64,000 nucleotides of DNA from JACVRW01 sp963846505 (GTDB lineage Bacteria; Actinomycetota; Thermoleophilia; Solirubrobacterales; Thermoleophilaceae): contig CAWJWD010000001.1 of assembly GCA_963846505.1 (NCBI GenBank), positions 124,001 through 188,000 on the forward strand, written 5' to 3'. The position numbers and the translations under genes are program-made. The notes beneath the pieces were generated by a model. It was not told the DNA's origin. It did no database searches and saw only the letters and a program-made list of their open reading frames with translations. The stretch's first letter is position 1, and the number at the start of each line of letters is the position of its first letter. Positions 10,234-20,308 of the stretch are shown one piece after another.

Positions 10234-10631
10234 CGCTTGCCGCCCATCTCGAAGGGCCGGGTGGCCATCTGGGTCGTGAACCACATCGTGAACAGCAGGA
10301 TCGAGAGCACCGCGGCGGTCAGGCCGGCCTCGCGGTCGACCATCCCGGCGCCGAAGATCGCGAGCGCGACGAGCCAGCCGCGGCCGATCATGCTGCCGGT
10401 CAGCAGGCCGGCGACGGTGCGCGGATCGCCCGAGGCCTGCGCGCGCTTGTTGGCCTGCTCGGAGATCACGCGCTGCACTATCCAGGCCGCAGCGGCGGCA
10501 CCCCAGCCCAGCAGCGGGAAGCCCGCCAGCACGAACACGGGCAGCGCAAGCGCCAGCACCACCAGATCGAGGTGCTTGAGCGCGCGCAGCGCGAAGGGGT
10601 CGTTCGATGCGTTCAGAGCGTGCGTTGCCAA
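10230..10631 (-). CDS. AtpI-like small membrane protein at the head of the ATP synthase operon
   Basis: The product is 133 residues with about four hydrophobic segments (LVVLALALPVFVLAGFPLLG, WGAAAAAWIVQRV, GRGWLVALAIFGAGMV, AGLTAAVLSILLFTMWFTTQ). Position as first gene before atpB, size and topology match the AtpI/Ion_antiporter accessory proteins that assist c-ring assembly, but sequence similarity is weak. A TTG start at 10631 is chosen because GGGAG lies nine bases upstream and a longer frame would have no ribosome site. The stop overlaps the atpB ATG. Confidence 0.7.
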   Translation of the reverse strand: MATHALNASNDPFALRALKHLDLVVLALALPVFVLAGFPLLGWGAAAAAWIVQRVISEQANKRAQASGDPRTVAGLLTGSMIGRGWLVALAIFGAGMVDREAGLTAAVLSILLFTMWFTTQMATRPFEMGGKR

Positions 10632-10725
10632 GGGGGGTGCTCCCGGTAGAGACGGTCCTGCTTGTTGGACCCGGGGCGGCTCTGCTTCTCCGCCGGGGCG
10701 GTGAGCGTACACGTTTTCCGGACTT

Positions 10726-10742
10726 TGTGACTACTTTGTGAC
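10726..10742 (-). promoter_or_regulatory. Direct repeat GTCACA-N5-GTCACA upstream of the ATP synthase operon
   Basis: On the minus strand the sequence reads GTCACAAAGTAGTCACA, two identical hexamers 11 bp apart (one helical turn), about 95 bp upstream of the atpI-like start codon. As I recall, this direct-repeat form is described for the actinobacterial response regulator MtrA. Assignment to MtrA is inference; the repeat itself is directly visible, and the identity extends to GTCACAAAGT in both copies. Confidence 0.5.
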
Positions 10743-10818
10743 AGTTGCCTCTGGCGGAAGCGCCAGGCCACCGAGCAGCCCCAGGAGGTTGGGACCCCTT
10801 CCTCCCCGGTTGTCGGTC

Positions 10819-11730
10819 CTACAGGGCGAGCAGTGCCACCGCTGCGGACGGGCCGGCCGGCCCGTTGCGACACTCGGGCACCAGCAGCCGTCTGCTGCAG
10901 AACGTGATCGGGCGATACCGGGTCTCGAGCCGTTCGAGCAGTTCCCGGCTGTGGCGCCGCGCGCGTCTGGCCTCGAGCGAGTCGGCAATCGCGTCGCGTG
11001 CCTCGTCGAGGCTCTGCCCGGGTCCCCGTCGGACGCTCCTCAGCAACTCGAAGACGTACCAAGCCTCCGACGTCCTGGCCGGACCGTAGAACGCCCCTCG
11101 TCGAGCTGCGAAGAGCGCTTCGTCCAATGCGGCGGGCATCTCTCCCGGCACGGCGCCCATGTCGCCGCTGGGCGGCGTTGGAGAACGGTCGTGAGCCGAA
11201 TAGCGAGCGATTACGGCGCCCCACCCCCGGCCCTGCTGCAAGGCACGTCTAGCCGCCATGGCCCGCTCCCGCGAGTCGGTCGCCACCAGCTTCATGTAGC
11301 GCACCTGAGGTGTGCGGTAGGTCAGCGGATGGGCCAGGTAGTAACGCTCGATCTCTCGCTCAGACGGCCGGCCGTCGGCGACGTTGCCCCGTAGCCGCTC
11401 GACGAGCAGCTTCGCTTCGGCGGTCGCTCTCGGTTCACCCTCGCCATGCGCTGGAATGGCGATGCCCTTCCGTCTGGCCTCCTGCCTCATCCACTCGACG
11501 AGGATGAGGTACCCCGTCGCAACACGCTGCTGGGAAGCGTGCTCGGCGGCCGGCACGAGCGCACGCAACTGCCGCTTGGTGATGACCGTGTCGCCTACCC
11601 GTGCAGCTGCATTCGCCGGCAGCTCCCGATCTCCGGAGTCGCTGCCACAACCGCTCGAGTAGATCGCCAAGACGGCGATCGTCCCTAGGGTCCAAGCGGA
11701 TGCGAGACGACACCGCATCGACAGGTTCAT
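10819..11730 (-). CDS. Parvulin-type peptidyl-prolyl isomerase lipoprotein (PrsA/SurA-like)
   Basis: The product has about 303 residues. A lipoprotein signal ends at YSSGC (lipidated Cys at about residue 28). The N-terminal chaperone segment contains ARVGDTVITKRQLRALV. The parvulin (PpiC) domain spans roughly residues 130-230 and is marked by REIERYYLAHPLTYRTPQVR, then SGDMGAVPGEMPAALDEALF. It probably assists folding of exported proteins outside the membrane. Two starts (11730 and 11718) are possible, neither with a strong ribosome site. It lies upstream of the ATP synthase operon on the same strand, separated by about 190 bases containing the GTCACA repeat. Confidence 0.75.
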   Translation of the reverse strand: MNLSMRCRLASAWTLGTIAVLAIYSSGCGSDSGDRELPANAAARVGDTVITKRQLRALVPAAEHASQQRVATGYLILVEWMRQEARRKGIAIPAHGEGEPRATAEAKLLVERLRGNVADGRPSEREIERYYLAHPLTYRTPQVRYMKLVATDSRERAMAARRALQQGRGWGAVIARYSAHDRSPTPPSGDMGAVPGEMPAALDEALFAARRGAFYGPARTSEAWYVFELLRSVRRGPGQSLDEARDAIADSLEARRARRHSRELLERLETRYRPITFCSRRLLVPECRNGPAGPSAAVALLAL

Positions 11731-11790
11731 AACGCTCAGGGTACATAGATCATAAGCGGATCGTTTCGCTTGACGTCTGCTGCGAGATGC

Positions 11791-13170
11791 CTAGCGAGGA
11801 GTGGCGCTTTCGCGCTCGAGTGCGCGCAGCAGCGCTGCCACGACCGTGGCGTCGAACTGCGTGCCGGCGTGCGCGCGCAATTCGGCGCGGGCCGCCTGCT
11901 CGTCGAGCGCGGGCCGGTACGGGCGGTCGTGGGTGAGCGCCTCCCAGGCGTCGGCGACGGCAAGGATGCGCGCCTCGAGCGGGATCGCATCGCCCGCCAG
12001 CCCGAGCGGGTAGCCCCCGCCGTCGGGACGTTCGTGATGGGCGGCGACCCAGGCTCGGACGTCGGCCAGCTCGTCACCCTCGAGCAGCTGCGCGGCGACC
12101 TGGGGATGGCTGTGGATGCTGGTCCAGCCGTCCGCGTCGAGCGACCCCTCGGTGCGCAGCAGCTGTGGCGAGACGCCGATCATGCCGACGTCGTGCAGCA
12201 TGCCGGCGAGGTGCACGCGCTCCGAACGCTCGGGGCCAAGGCCGAGCTCGAGCGCTGTGGCCTCGGCGATCCGGGCGACCGTGTGCGCGTGCGCGCCGTC
12301 GGCGTGGTCGCGCAGGTCGAGCGCCTCGGCCAGCGTCAGCACGCTCGCCAGCCGCAACTCCTCGGTGCTCGCCGCGCGTCCGCCGGCAGAGTGGAGCACG
12401 CTCTCCACCTCGCTCGAGAACAGGGCGCTGCGGTCGCGCCCGAGCTCCTTTGCTGCCGCGAGCGCCTGACGTGCCGCGTCGCCGAGACCGGCGGCGTCGT
12501 CCGCGTGGTCGGGAAAGACCGCCACGCCGATGCTGAGCGTCGGCCGGGAACGCTCGCCGGCGAAGCTGCGATGGGCGGCGCGGCGCATTCTCTCGGCGAC
12601 GAGCAGCGCCCCGCGGGCGTCGGTGCCCGGCAGCAGCAGGGCGAACTCGCCGCCGCCGAGGTGAGCAGCGACGTCGATCCGCCGCTTCCACTTCTCGAGG
12701 TCGCGCGCCACCATGCGCAGCGCCCGGTCGCGAGCATCGCGCCCGAACCACTCCTCGTGCGCGCGTAGGGCGTCGACGTCAGCGATCGCCAGGGCAAGCG
12801 AACGGCCGCCGGCGCGTGCTCGCTCGAGTTCGGCCGCGAGCTCGTCCTCGAAGGCCCGGGCGCCCAGCAGACCGGTGAGCGGGTCGGCCCCCGAGGGCCA
12901 GACCGCGGGATGCCCGGCACTCGACGGGAGGCTGACGATCGCGACGGTCGCCCAGATCTTCAGCGCCACCAGGCCGACGACCGCGAGCCGTAGCGCCAGC
13001 GGCAGCTCGTCGGCGGCCATCGTCAGCGCAGCCCCCACGCTCAGCAGCGCAAGCAACGGCGGAATGGCGCGGCCGAGCATGCGGATCTGAGCTGCGAGCG
13101 ACCAACCTGCCGAAGGTCCTCCCTGACGGCCGTCCGTGGCCGGTCGCCCGGCCTGGGACCGAGCACGCAT
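11791..13170 (-). CDS. GGDEF-like / HD-GYP signalling protein with degenerate GGDEF
   Basis: The product has 459 residues. Two hydrophobic segments near residues 30-80 (AIPPLLALLSVGAALTMAAD, LRLAVVGLVALKIWATVAIV) suggest membrane attachment. A GGDEF-like domain follows (PLTGLLGARAFEDEL to about residue 260), but the signature is GGGEF and the usual D-x-D-F-K-x-N region reads ADVDALRAHEEW, so cyclase activity is doubtful. The C-terminal HD-GYP domain has HDVGMIGVS and HHERPDGGGYPLGL, retaining metal-binding histidines, so c-di-GMP hydrolysis is plausible. It is a paralogue of the next gene upstream, with the same domain order. Confidence 0.8.
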   Translation of the reverse strand: MRARSQAGRPATDGRQGGPSAGWSLAAQIRMLGRAIPPLLALLSVGAALTMAADELPLALRLAVVGLVALKIWATVAIVSLPSSAGHPAVWPSGADPLTGLLGARAFEDELAAELERARAGGRSLALAIADVDALRAHEEWFGRDARDRALRMVARDLEKWKRRIDVAAHLGGGEFALLLPGTDARGALLVAERMRRAAHRSFAGERSRPTLSIGVAVFPDHADDAAGLGDAARQALAAAKELGRDRSALFSSEVESVLHSAGGRAASTEELRLASVLTLAEALDLRDHADGAHAHTVARIAEATALELGLGPERSERVHLAGMLHDVGMIGVSPQLLRTEGSLDADGWTSIHSHPQVAAQLLEGDELADVRAWVAAHHERPDGGGYPLGLAGDAIPLEARILAVADAWEALTHDRPYRPALDEQAARAELRAHAGTQFDATVVAALLRALERESATPR

Positions 13171-13188
13171 CGGCAGAGCCTACAGCCA

Positions 13189-13231
13189 TGCGTCAGATGA
13201 CCCTCACCGGTGAGGGTCGGGTGCGTCAGAT
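13189..13231. repeat. Perfect 20-bp palindrome flanked by 10-bp direct repeats
   Basis: GACCCTCACCGGTGAGGGTC at 13199-13218 is a perfect palindrome in the 55-base gap between the two GGDEF/HD-GYP genes. The decamer TGCGTCAGAT occurs on both sides, at 13189-13198 and 13222-13231. It could be a terminator stem for the upstream gene or an operator for the downstream one. It lacks a T-run. Confidence 0.5.
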
Positions 13232-14803
13232 CACGCGCAGCAGCGCGTCGACCACGTCGCCGTCGAACTGACGCCCGGCCTCGCGCCGCAGCTCGCCGGC
13301 GGCCTCGTCGGGCGGTCGCGCCGGCCGATGGGCGCGCTCGGCGGTCATCGCCTCGTAGGCGTCGGCGACGGCGAGGATGCGCGCTTCCAGCGGCACCTCC
13401 TCCCATGGCCTGTCGTCCGGATAGCCCTGCCCGTCGGGGCGCGCGTGGTGCAGCAAGATCCAGTCCCCGACGTCCCGGAAGCTGGTCGTGGCGAGCATCC
13501 GGGCGCCGATCTCCGGGTGGGAGCGCATCAGCTGCCACTCGCCCTCGTCGAGCGGGCCGCGCTTGCGCACCAGCGCGTCCGGCATGCCGACGCGCCCGAC
13601 GTCGTGCAGGATGCCCGCGAGGCGAACGCGCTCGACCGCCTCCGGCGGCAACCCCAGCTCGCGCGCGGTCAGCTCGGCGAAGCGCGCGACCCGGCGGCTG
13701 TGGCTGGGACTGCCGCTGTCGCGCACGTCGAGCGCCTCGGCGAGCGCCAGCAGCGCGCTCAGGTCGACGGGGCCCCCGCTGCGCCCACGCGTGCTTGCCG
13801 CCAGCACGCCGGGCACCTCGGCGCTCGAGATCACAGTGCGGTTGCGCCCCATGCGCTGGGCTGCGTAGAGCGCCTGGTCGGCCGCCTGCAGGAGCGCCAC
13901 CACCGACTGCCCGTGCTGCGGAAAGGTGGCGATGCCGAAGCTCGCGGTCGCGACCGGCCGCTCGCTGCGCTCCAGCTCGCCGCGGATGCGCTCGGCAAGC
14001 GTGTAGGCGCCGTTCTCGTCGCTGTCGGGCACCAGCAGCGCGAACTCCTCGCCCCCCACGCGCGCCGCAGCGTCGAAGCTGCGCTTGGCCTGCTCGAGCG
14101 TGCGCCCGATGCGGCGCAACAGCGCGTCGCCGGCCGAGCGGCCGTGCTGCTCGTTCACGCGCGCGAAGCGGTCGACGTCGAGTACGACGAGGCTGAGCGG
14201 GGTGCCGCTGCGACGCGCCCGCTCGAGCTCGACGTCGAACGCGTCTTGGAAGCCGCGTCTGTCCAGCAGGCCCGTCAGCGGGTCGCGTCGTGACGCCCCG
14301 ACGGGACGTGCCTCGAGCCCACCCATGCGATCGCGCACGACCGCCACGAACAATCCGATCGCGAGCAGGGAGCCGAGCGTCGCCACCCACTCGGCCGCCG
14401 GCGTCCAGTCGGGAGCGTCGGCGAGCAGCGCGAGCGCATAGCCGACGGCCACGAGCCCCCAGTGGGCCAAGCCCTGGTAGAGCGGGAAGAAGTAGAAGGC
14501 GGCGACCACGATCCACGCGTAGGGCATCGGCGCGACGCCTGACTCGGCCCCCCACGCATAGACCGACACGCTCGTGAGCGCGGTGCCCCAGACGCCGAGC
14601 AGGTGGAAGCCCCAGATCGGCATGCGATCGAAGACCGCGACGGCGAGCACGGCGGTCCCGGTGCCCGCCAGCGCGAGCACGAACAACAGGCGCGTGTCGA
14701 CGCCGGGCGCGTGGGGCAACGCCGCGGCCAACAGCCACAGCAGCCCGCCGCCGGCTGCCAGCAACGCCACCACGCGCGCCATCGCTGCGCGCTGCAGCGG
14801 CAC
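13226..14803 (-). CDS. Membrane GGDEF / HD-GYP bifunctional c-di-GMP protein
   Basis: The product has 525 residues. About six membrane helices occupy residues 8-160 (VVALLAAGGGLLWLLAAALP, LLFVLALAGTGTAVLAVAVF and others). The GGDEF domain begins at DPLTGLLDRRGFQDAF, with DVDRFARVNEQHG and an intact GGEEF, so cyclase activity is plausible. The HD-GYP domain has HDVGRVGMPDAL and HHARPDGQGYP and could hydrolyse c-di-GMP. The membrane part has no recognisable ligand-binding loop. It is the first of a tandem pair with 11791-13170, and only this copy keeps a canonical cyclase motif. Confidence 0.85.
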   Translation of the reverse strand: MPLQRAAMARVVALLAAGGGLLWLLAAALPHAPGVDTRLLFVLALAGTGTAVLAVAVFDRMPIWGFHLLGVWGTALTSVSVYAWGAESGVAPMPYAWIVVAAFYFFPLYQGLAHWGLVAVGYALALLADAPDWTPAAEWVATLGSLLAIGLFVAVVRDRMGGLEARPVGASRRDPLTGLLDRRGFQDAFDVELERARRSGTPLSLVVLDVDRFARVNEQHGRSAGDALLRRIGRTLEQAKRSFDAAARVGGEEFALLVPDSDENGAYTLAERIRGELERSERPVATASFGIATFPQHGQSVVALLQAADQALYAAQRMGRNRTVISSAEVPGVLAASTRGRSGGPVDLSALLALAEALDVRDSGSPSHSRRVARFAELTARELGLPPEAVERVRLAGILHDVGRVGMPDALVRKRGPLDEGEWQLMRSHPEIGARMLATTSFRDVGDWILLHHARPDGQGYPDDRPWEEVPLEARILAVADAYEAMTAERAHRPARPPDEAAGELRREAGRQFDGDVVDALLRVI

Positions 14804-14977
14804 GGCGCGGCCGCCCGAAGCCGGGATGCGAAAGCGGAGCCGCTCACGGAGCGGCGGTTGGATGCTCGACCTGCGGGCCGTGGCCGGGCCTCCTCGTACG
14901 ACGGTGGGCGCGAGTCCTTCTGTTGCGATTGGCCACTATAGGTTCGCCCAAGCCTTCCCGGGCAGAATTCCATCCGT

Positions 14978-15403
14978 ATGTGGGTCCAGCACGAAATCTC
15001 GCTCGCTCCGCGTCCTCGCGGCTTCCATCTCGTCACCCGCGAGGTGGTCGGAGGCGTGCCCGAACTGGGGTCGTTCGCGGTCGGGCTCGCACACGTGTTC
15101 ATGCGCCACACCTCCGCCTCGCTGACGCTGAACGAGAACGCCAGCGCGGACGTGCGGCGCGACTTCGCGTCGTGGTTCGACGTGGTCGTGCCCGAGCGCG
15201 CGCCGTTCTGGACGCACACGCTCGAGGGAGCGGACGACATGCCCGCGCACATCAAGTCCTCGTTGACCGGCAGCTCGCTCTCGATCCCGGTCCGCGACGG
15301 TCGGCTCGCGCTCGGCACCTGGCAGGGCATCTACCTCTGCGAGCATCGCGACCACGGCGGCTCGCGCAGCGTCATGGTGACGGCCTTCGGAGAGTCCGCC
15401 TGA
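14978..15403 (+). CDS. YjbQ/UPF0047 family protein (secondary thiamine-phosphate synthase type)
   Basis: The product has 141 residues, the usual family length. It carries all family blocks: FMRHTSASLTLNENAS, DVRRDF, the EGADDMPAHIKSSLTG segment, and the C-terminal LGTWQGIYLCEHRDHGGSRS with clustered His/Glu/Asp residues. Family members complement a thiE defect weakly, and their primary role is uncertain. It is a single gene, convergent with the WecA-like gene whose stop codon begins three bases away. Confidence 0.9.
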   Translation: MWVQHEISLAPRPRGFHLVTREVVGGVPELGSFAVGLAHVFMRHTSASLTLNENASADVRRDFASWFDVVVPERAPFWTHTLEGADDMPAHIKSSLTGSSLSIPVRDGRLALGTWQGIYLCEHRDHGGSRSVMVTAFGESA

Positions 15404-15405
15404 CG

Positions 15406-16593
15406 TCAGTCGGGACGGACGGCCTCGAACTCGCCCGTCTCGACCTCGCGCTCGATCTCGGCTTCGATCTCGGTCGCGCTCAACGCCGGCATCTCCCCGG
15501 TCTCCACGGCCCGGCGGATCTGACGCTCGCGGAAGCGACGGAACTTGAGGATCTCGAGCACGCGGACGAGGTAGAGGCTGGCGGCCAGGGCGATCAGGCC
15601 GAAGGCGACGATCACGAGGCTCCAGCCGGCGTTGAGGTGGCCGTCGTCGTCCGAGTAGGGCACGAAGCGCATCGCCAGCGCCAACGCGGCCAGTGACAGC
15701 GTCCAGCCGTAGAGGTAGAGCACCGTGCGGCGCTGGGAGAAGCCGATGTTGGCGAAGCGGTGGTGGAAGTGCCAGCGATCCGCCGAGTAGACCGGCTTGC
15801 GGTACTTGATCCGCTTCGCGACGACGAAGGTCGCGTCGAGCGCCGGCACCGCCAGGATCACGAGCGGGAAGAACAGCGCGACGACGGCGGCCGTCTTCAG
15901 CACGCCCTGGATCGCCACGCAGGCCAGCAGCAGGCCGAGCAGGTTCGAGCCGGCGTCGCCCATGAAGATCGAGGCCGGGTGGAAGTTGTGCCAGAGGAAG
16001 CCGAGGGCCGCCCCCGCCGTCAGCGCCGCGAGCACGCCGGCGTCGTCGCGCTCGAGCGAGAGGGCGATGATCGCGAACGTGGCCGCGGCGATCGTGCAGA
16101 CGCCGGCCGCCAGACCGTCGGCGCCGTCGGTGAAGTTGACGACGTTCATCACCGCCACGATCCCGACGAGCGTCAGCGGCTTGCCCCAGTCGCCGAGGTC
16201 GAGCGGCGTGACGAACGGCAGCGTGACGTTCTCCACCCAGACCCCGGCGGAGATCGGGATCAGCGCGGCGGCGAACTGGCCGGCGAGCTTGAGCGACGGC
16301 GGCAGGCCCCCGGGGCGCGCGTCGTCGATGGCCCCGACGAGCGTGATCGCGATCGCGCCCAGCACGATGCCGCGCGTCTGCGCACCGGCGGGCAGGAACA
16401 CCAGCGCCGGGACGACGGCCGCGACCAGGATCGCGAGGCCGCCCAGGCCCGGCACCGGCCGGTCGTGCAGGTCCCGCTCCCGCGGCACGTGCACGACGCC
16501 GAGCCTGCGCGCCAGCCGCGCGGTCGGCGGCGTGGCAGCAAACGAGATCGCCCCCGCCAGCAGGAACGCCCAGAGGGCATCGAGCGCGTCCAT
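15406..16593 (-). CDS. Undecaprenyl-phosphate sugar-1-phosphate transferase (WecA/TagO/MraY family)
   Basis: The 395-residue polytopic membrane enzyme has about 11 helices. The family's catalytic blocks are visible: GAIDDARPGG, NVVNFTDGADGLAAGV, FMGDAGSN and HFHHRFANIGFSQRR. It transfers a UDP-sugar 1-phosphate (probably GlcNAc) to undecaprenyl phosphate on the cytoplasmic face, starting wall polysaccharide or teichoic-like polymers. It has an acidic C-terminal tail (ATEIEAEIEREVETGEFE) not needed for catalysis. The terminal His motif favours WecA/TagO over MraY. Confidence 0.88.
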   Translation of the reverse strand: MDALDALWAFLLAGAISFAATPPTARLARRLGVVHVPRERDLHDRPVPGLGGLAILVAAVVPALVFLPAGAQTRGIVLGAIAITLVGAIDDARPGGLPPSLKLAGQFAAALIPISAGVWVENVTLPFVTPLDLGDWGKPLTLVGIVAVMNVVNFTDGADGLAAGVCTIAAATFAIIALSLERDDAGVLAALTAGAALGFLWHNFHPASIFMGDAGSNLLGLLLACVAIQGVLKTAAVVALFFPLVILAVPALDATFVVAKRIKYRKPVYSADRWHFHHRFANIGFSQRRTVLYLYGWTLSLAALALAMRFVPYSDDDGHLNAGWSLVIVAFGLIALAASLYLVRVLEILKFRRFRERQIRRAVETGEMPALSATEIEAEIEREVETGEFEAVRPD

Positions 16594-16626
16594 CCTGGGT
16601 CAGCCTACTGCCGGTAGGGGCGGCGT

Positions 16627-17304
16627 TCAGGCGTGCGGGATCACGTAGAACGCGATCACCGCGTACTGAAGCGCCGCGGCGACGATCACGAAGGCGTGGA
16701 AGACCTCGTGGTAGCCGAAGACCGTCGGCACCGGGTCGGGACGCTTGAATGCGTAGACGAGCGCGCCGAGCGTGTAGAGCAGACCGCCGGCGATCACCAT
16801 GCCGCCACCGGTGAAGCCGAGCTCGGAGACCAGCTCCGGGAAGGCTGCCAGCGCGACCCAGCCGAGCGCGATGTAGATCAGCGCCATCACGCCCTTGGGC
16901 ACGTCGACCCAGGCGAGCTTGAGGATGATGCCGCCGACCGCCCCGACCCAGACCACGATCAGGATCACGGTCGCGAGCGGGCCGTCGAGCACCAGCAGCG
17001 CGAACGGCGTGTAGGTGCCCGCGATCAGCAGGAAGATCATCGAGTGATCGAGCCGGCGCATCCAGCGCCGGGCGCCGATCGACGACCAGTTGATGCGGTG
17101 ATACAGCGCGCTGGTGCCGAACAGCGCGGCGACCGTGAACGCGTAGATGCCGACCGCCAGCCGTGCCGTGCCGGCCGGCGCCGCCACTACCAGCGCGGCG
17201 CCCGCGATCACCGAGACGAAGAACGCCCACTGGTGCGTGACCCCGCGCATGCGGGGCTTCGGGAGCTTGGGCGGGGTGACGAGCTGTGGTGCGGCCTCGG
17301 CCAT
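16627..17304 (-). CDS. Hemolysin III / PAQR-like (YqfA) membrane protein
   Basis: The product has 225 residues and seven membrane helices. The zinc-ligand-type motifs of the family are present: SALYHRINWSS, LDHSMIFLLIAGTYTPF and GYHEVFHAFVIVAA. The ATG at 17304 gives MAEAAPQLVTPPKLPK and leaves two bases to the upstream lyase gene's stop, so the pair is probably co-transcribed. The family includes ceramidase-like adiponectin receptors; neighbouring an S1P-lyase-like gene is suggestive but not proof of a lipid role. Confidence 0.88.
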   Translation of the reverse strand: MAEAAPQLVTPPKLPKPRMRGVTHQWAFFVSVIAGAALVVAAPAGTARLAVGIYAFTVAALFGTSALYHRINWSSIGARRWMRRLDHSMIFLLIAGTYTPFALLVLDGPLATVILIVVWVGAVGGIILKLAWVDVPKGVMALIYIALGWVALAAFPELVSELGFTGGGMVIAGGLLYTLGALVYAFKRPDPVPTVFGYHEVFHAFVIVAAALQYAVIAFYVIPHA

Positions 17305-17306
17305 CC

Positions 17307-18676
<1,370 letters not shown>

Positions 18677-18680
<4 letters not shown>

Positions 18681-20245
18681 CGGGTCTCCTGTCCCAGTGC
18701 TCCCGCCGCGCCACGGTTCAGGCGCGCGTAGAGCCCCTTGTTGGCCTTGTAGATGCTGACGAATGCCTGCGCGAGTTCGTCGTAGGTGGCCGTGGTCGCC
18801 GGATCGGGCCGGTAGACGGCCTTCACCTGCGCCCGTCCGTGCAGCTCGTCGCGGTCGATGTCCCCCAGCGCGAGGCCGGCCAGCAGCGCCGCACCGCGCA
18901 CGCCCGCGAGCACGGGCTGCTCGACCTGCCTGATCTCGCGGCCGAGCACGTCGGCCATGATCTGGCACCAGAGGTCCGAGCGGGCGCCGCCGCCGATGAA
19001 GGCGAGCGGCTCGAGGCGGCGCTTGACGAAGCGGTCGACGTAGCGGGCCATCCAGCGGGCGTTCAGCGCCACACCCTCGAAGACGGCTCGCGCGATCTGC
19101 TCCCGGCTCGTGCCGAGCGAGAGGTTGAAGAAGCCGCCGCGGACGAGGTGGTCGTCGACCGGGGTGCGCTCGCCGTTCAGCCACGGGGTGAAGAGGACGC
19201 CGCCGGCGCCGGGTGGAGCAGCGGCCGCGAGTCGTTCCAAGCGCTCGTAGCCGTCTTCGACCTCGGCGGTCGGAAACAGCGCTGCGCGCAGCCGCTCCAC
19301 GCTGGCACCGGCGGTCTGCTGCTCGCAAGACACGAGGTAGCGCCCTGGCAGGGCGGCAGGCAGCGAGGCGATCGAGTGCAGCGGGTCGGTGCGCTTGTAG
19401 GGCACGTGGCAGGAGATCCACGACGACGTGCCCACGTAGAGGTGACCCGCGAAGTCGTCGACCGCGCCCGAGCCGACCGCCGCCGACATCGTGTCCGGGC
19501 TGCCGGCCACCACGGGCAGCCCCGCGTCGATCCCCAAATCCGCGGCCGCAGCAGCCGTGGTGGAACCCAGCGGTGCGCTCGCCGGCAGCAACTCGGGCAG
19601 CTTGGCGCGGTCGAGGCCGGCCAGCCGCAGCAGCCCGTCGTCGTAGGCGAGCTTGGCGAGGTCGCGCGTATCGGTGACCCAGTGCAGCGTCGCGCTGGCG
19701 CTGGTGGCGGCGGCGCGGCCGGTGAGCTTCAGGCCGAGCCAGTCGACCGGTTCGAGGAAGACCGCCGTGCGCGCGTACAGCTCGGGCCGCTCGTGCTTGA
19801 GGTAGAGGATGTGGCCGAGTGCGTCGCGGCCGCTGAGCGAGGGCGCCCCGCCGGTCAGGCGCAGCCAGCGCGCGACCTTCAGCGGCGCGTAGCCGGCGAC
19901 CGGGCCGCCAGCCAGCCGGCGCGCATGCGGCGCACCGCGCGAGTCGAGCCAGCTCAGCGCCGGCGCCAGCGGCTGGCCGTCGTCGCCGACGGCGACCGTG
20001 CCGGCCCACTGGCCCGTGACGGCGACCGCGTCCGGCGTCGCGAGGCCGCGCTCGGCCAGCCGCCGCGAGGTGCCCGCGATCGCCTGCCACCAGTCGTCGG
20101 GCTGCTGCTCGACGCCGCCGCCGGGCAGGCGCTGGAGACCGACCGGCTCCTGCTCGGAGCCGAGCACGCTGCCGTCGAGCGCGACGATGGCCACCTTCGG
20201 CCCGCCGGTGCCGAGATCGATGGCGAGCACGTGCCGAACGGCCAC
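18677..20245 (-). CDS. FGGY-family carbohydrate kinase (xylulokinase-like)
   Basis: The product has 522 residues, typical of the family. It opens with the ATPase-fold phosphate-1 loop HVLAIDLGTGGPKVAIVALD, has DDWWQAIAG and GQWAGTV in the first lobe, VAGSPDTMSAAVGSGAV containing the likely catalytic Asp, and FTPWLNGERTPVDD and FIGGGARSDLWCQIMADVLG in the second lobe. It phosphorylates a sugar or polyol. The specificity is not deducible. No sugar isomerase or epimerase is nearby; instead its stop overlaps an S1P-lyase-like gene, an unusual partner. Confidence 0.85.
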
Positions 20246-20258
20246 CCGCCGCAGCCTA

Positions 20259-20285
20259 CCGGCGGGCCGCGCAGCGGCCCGCCGG
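20259..20285 (-). terminator. GC hairpin downstream of the gene at 20309
   Basis: CCGGCGGGCCGC and GCGGCCCGCCGG form a perfect 12-bp stem around GCA, between the stop of the minus-strand gene at 20309 and the kinase start at 20245. There is no T-run, as is common in GC-rich actinobacteria. Confidence 0.65.
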
Positions 20286-20308
20286 TCGATCGACCCTCAC
20301 AGCCGCTG

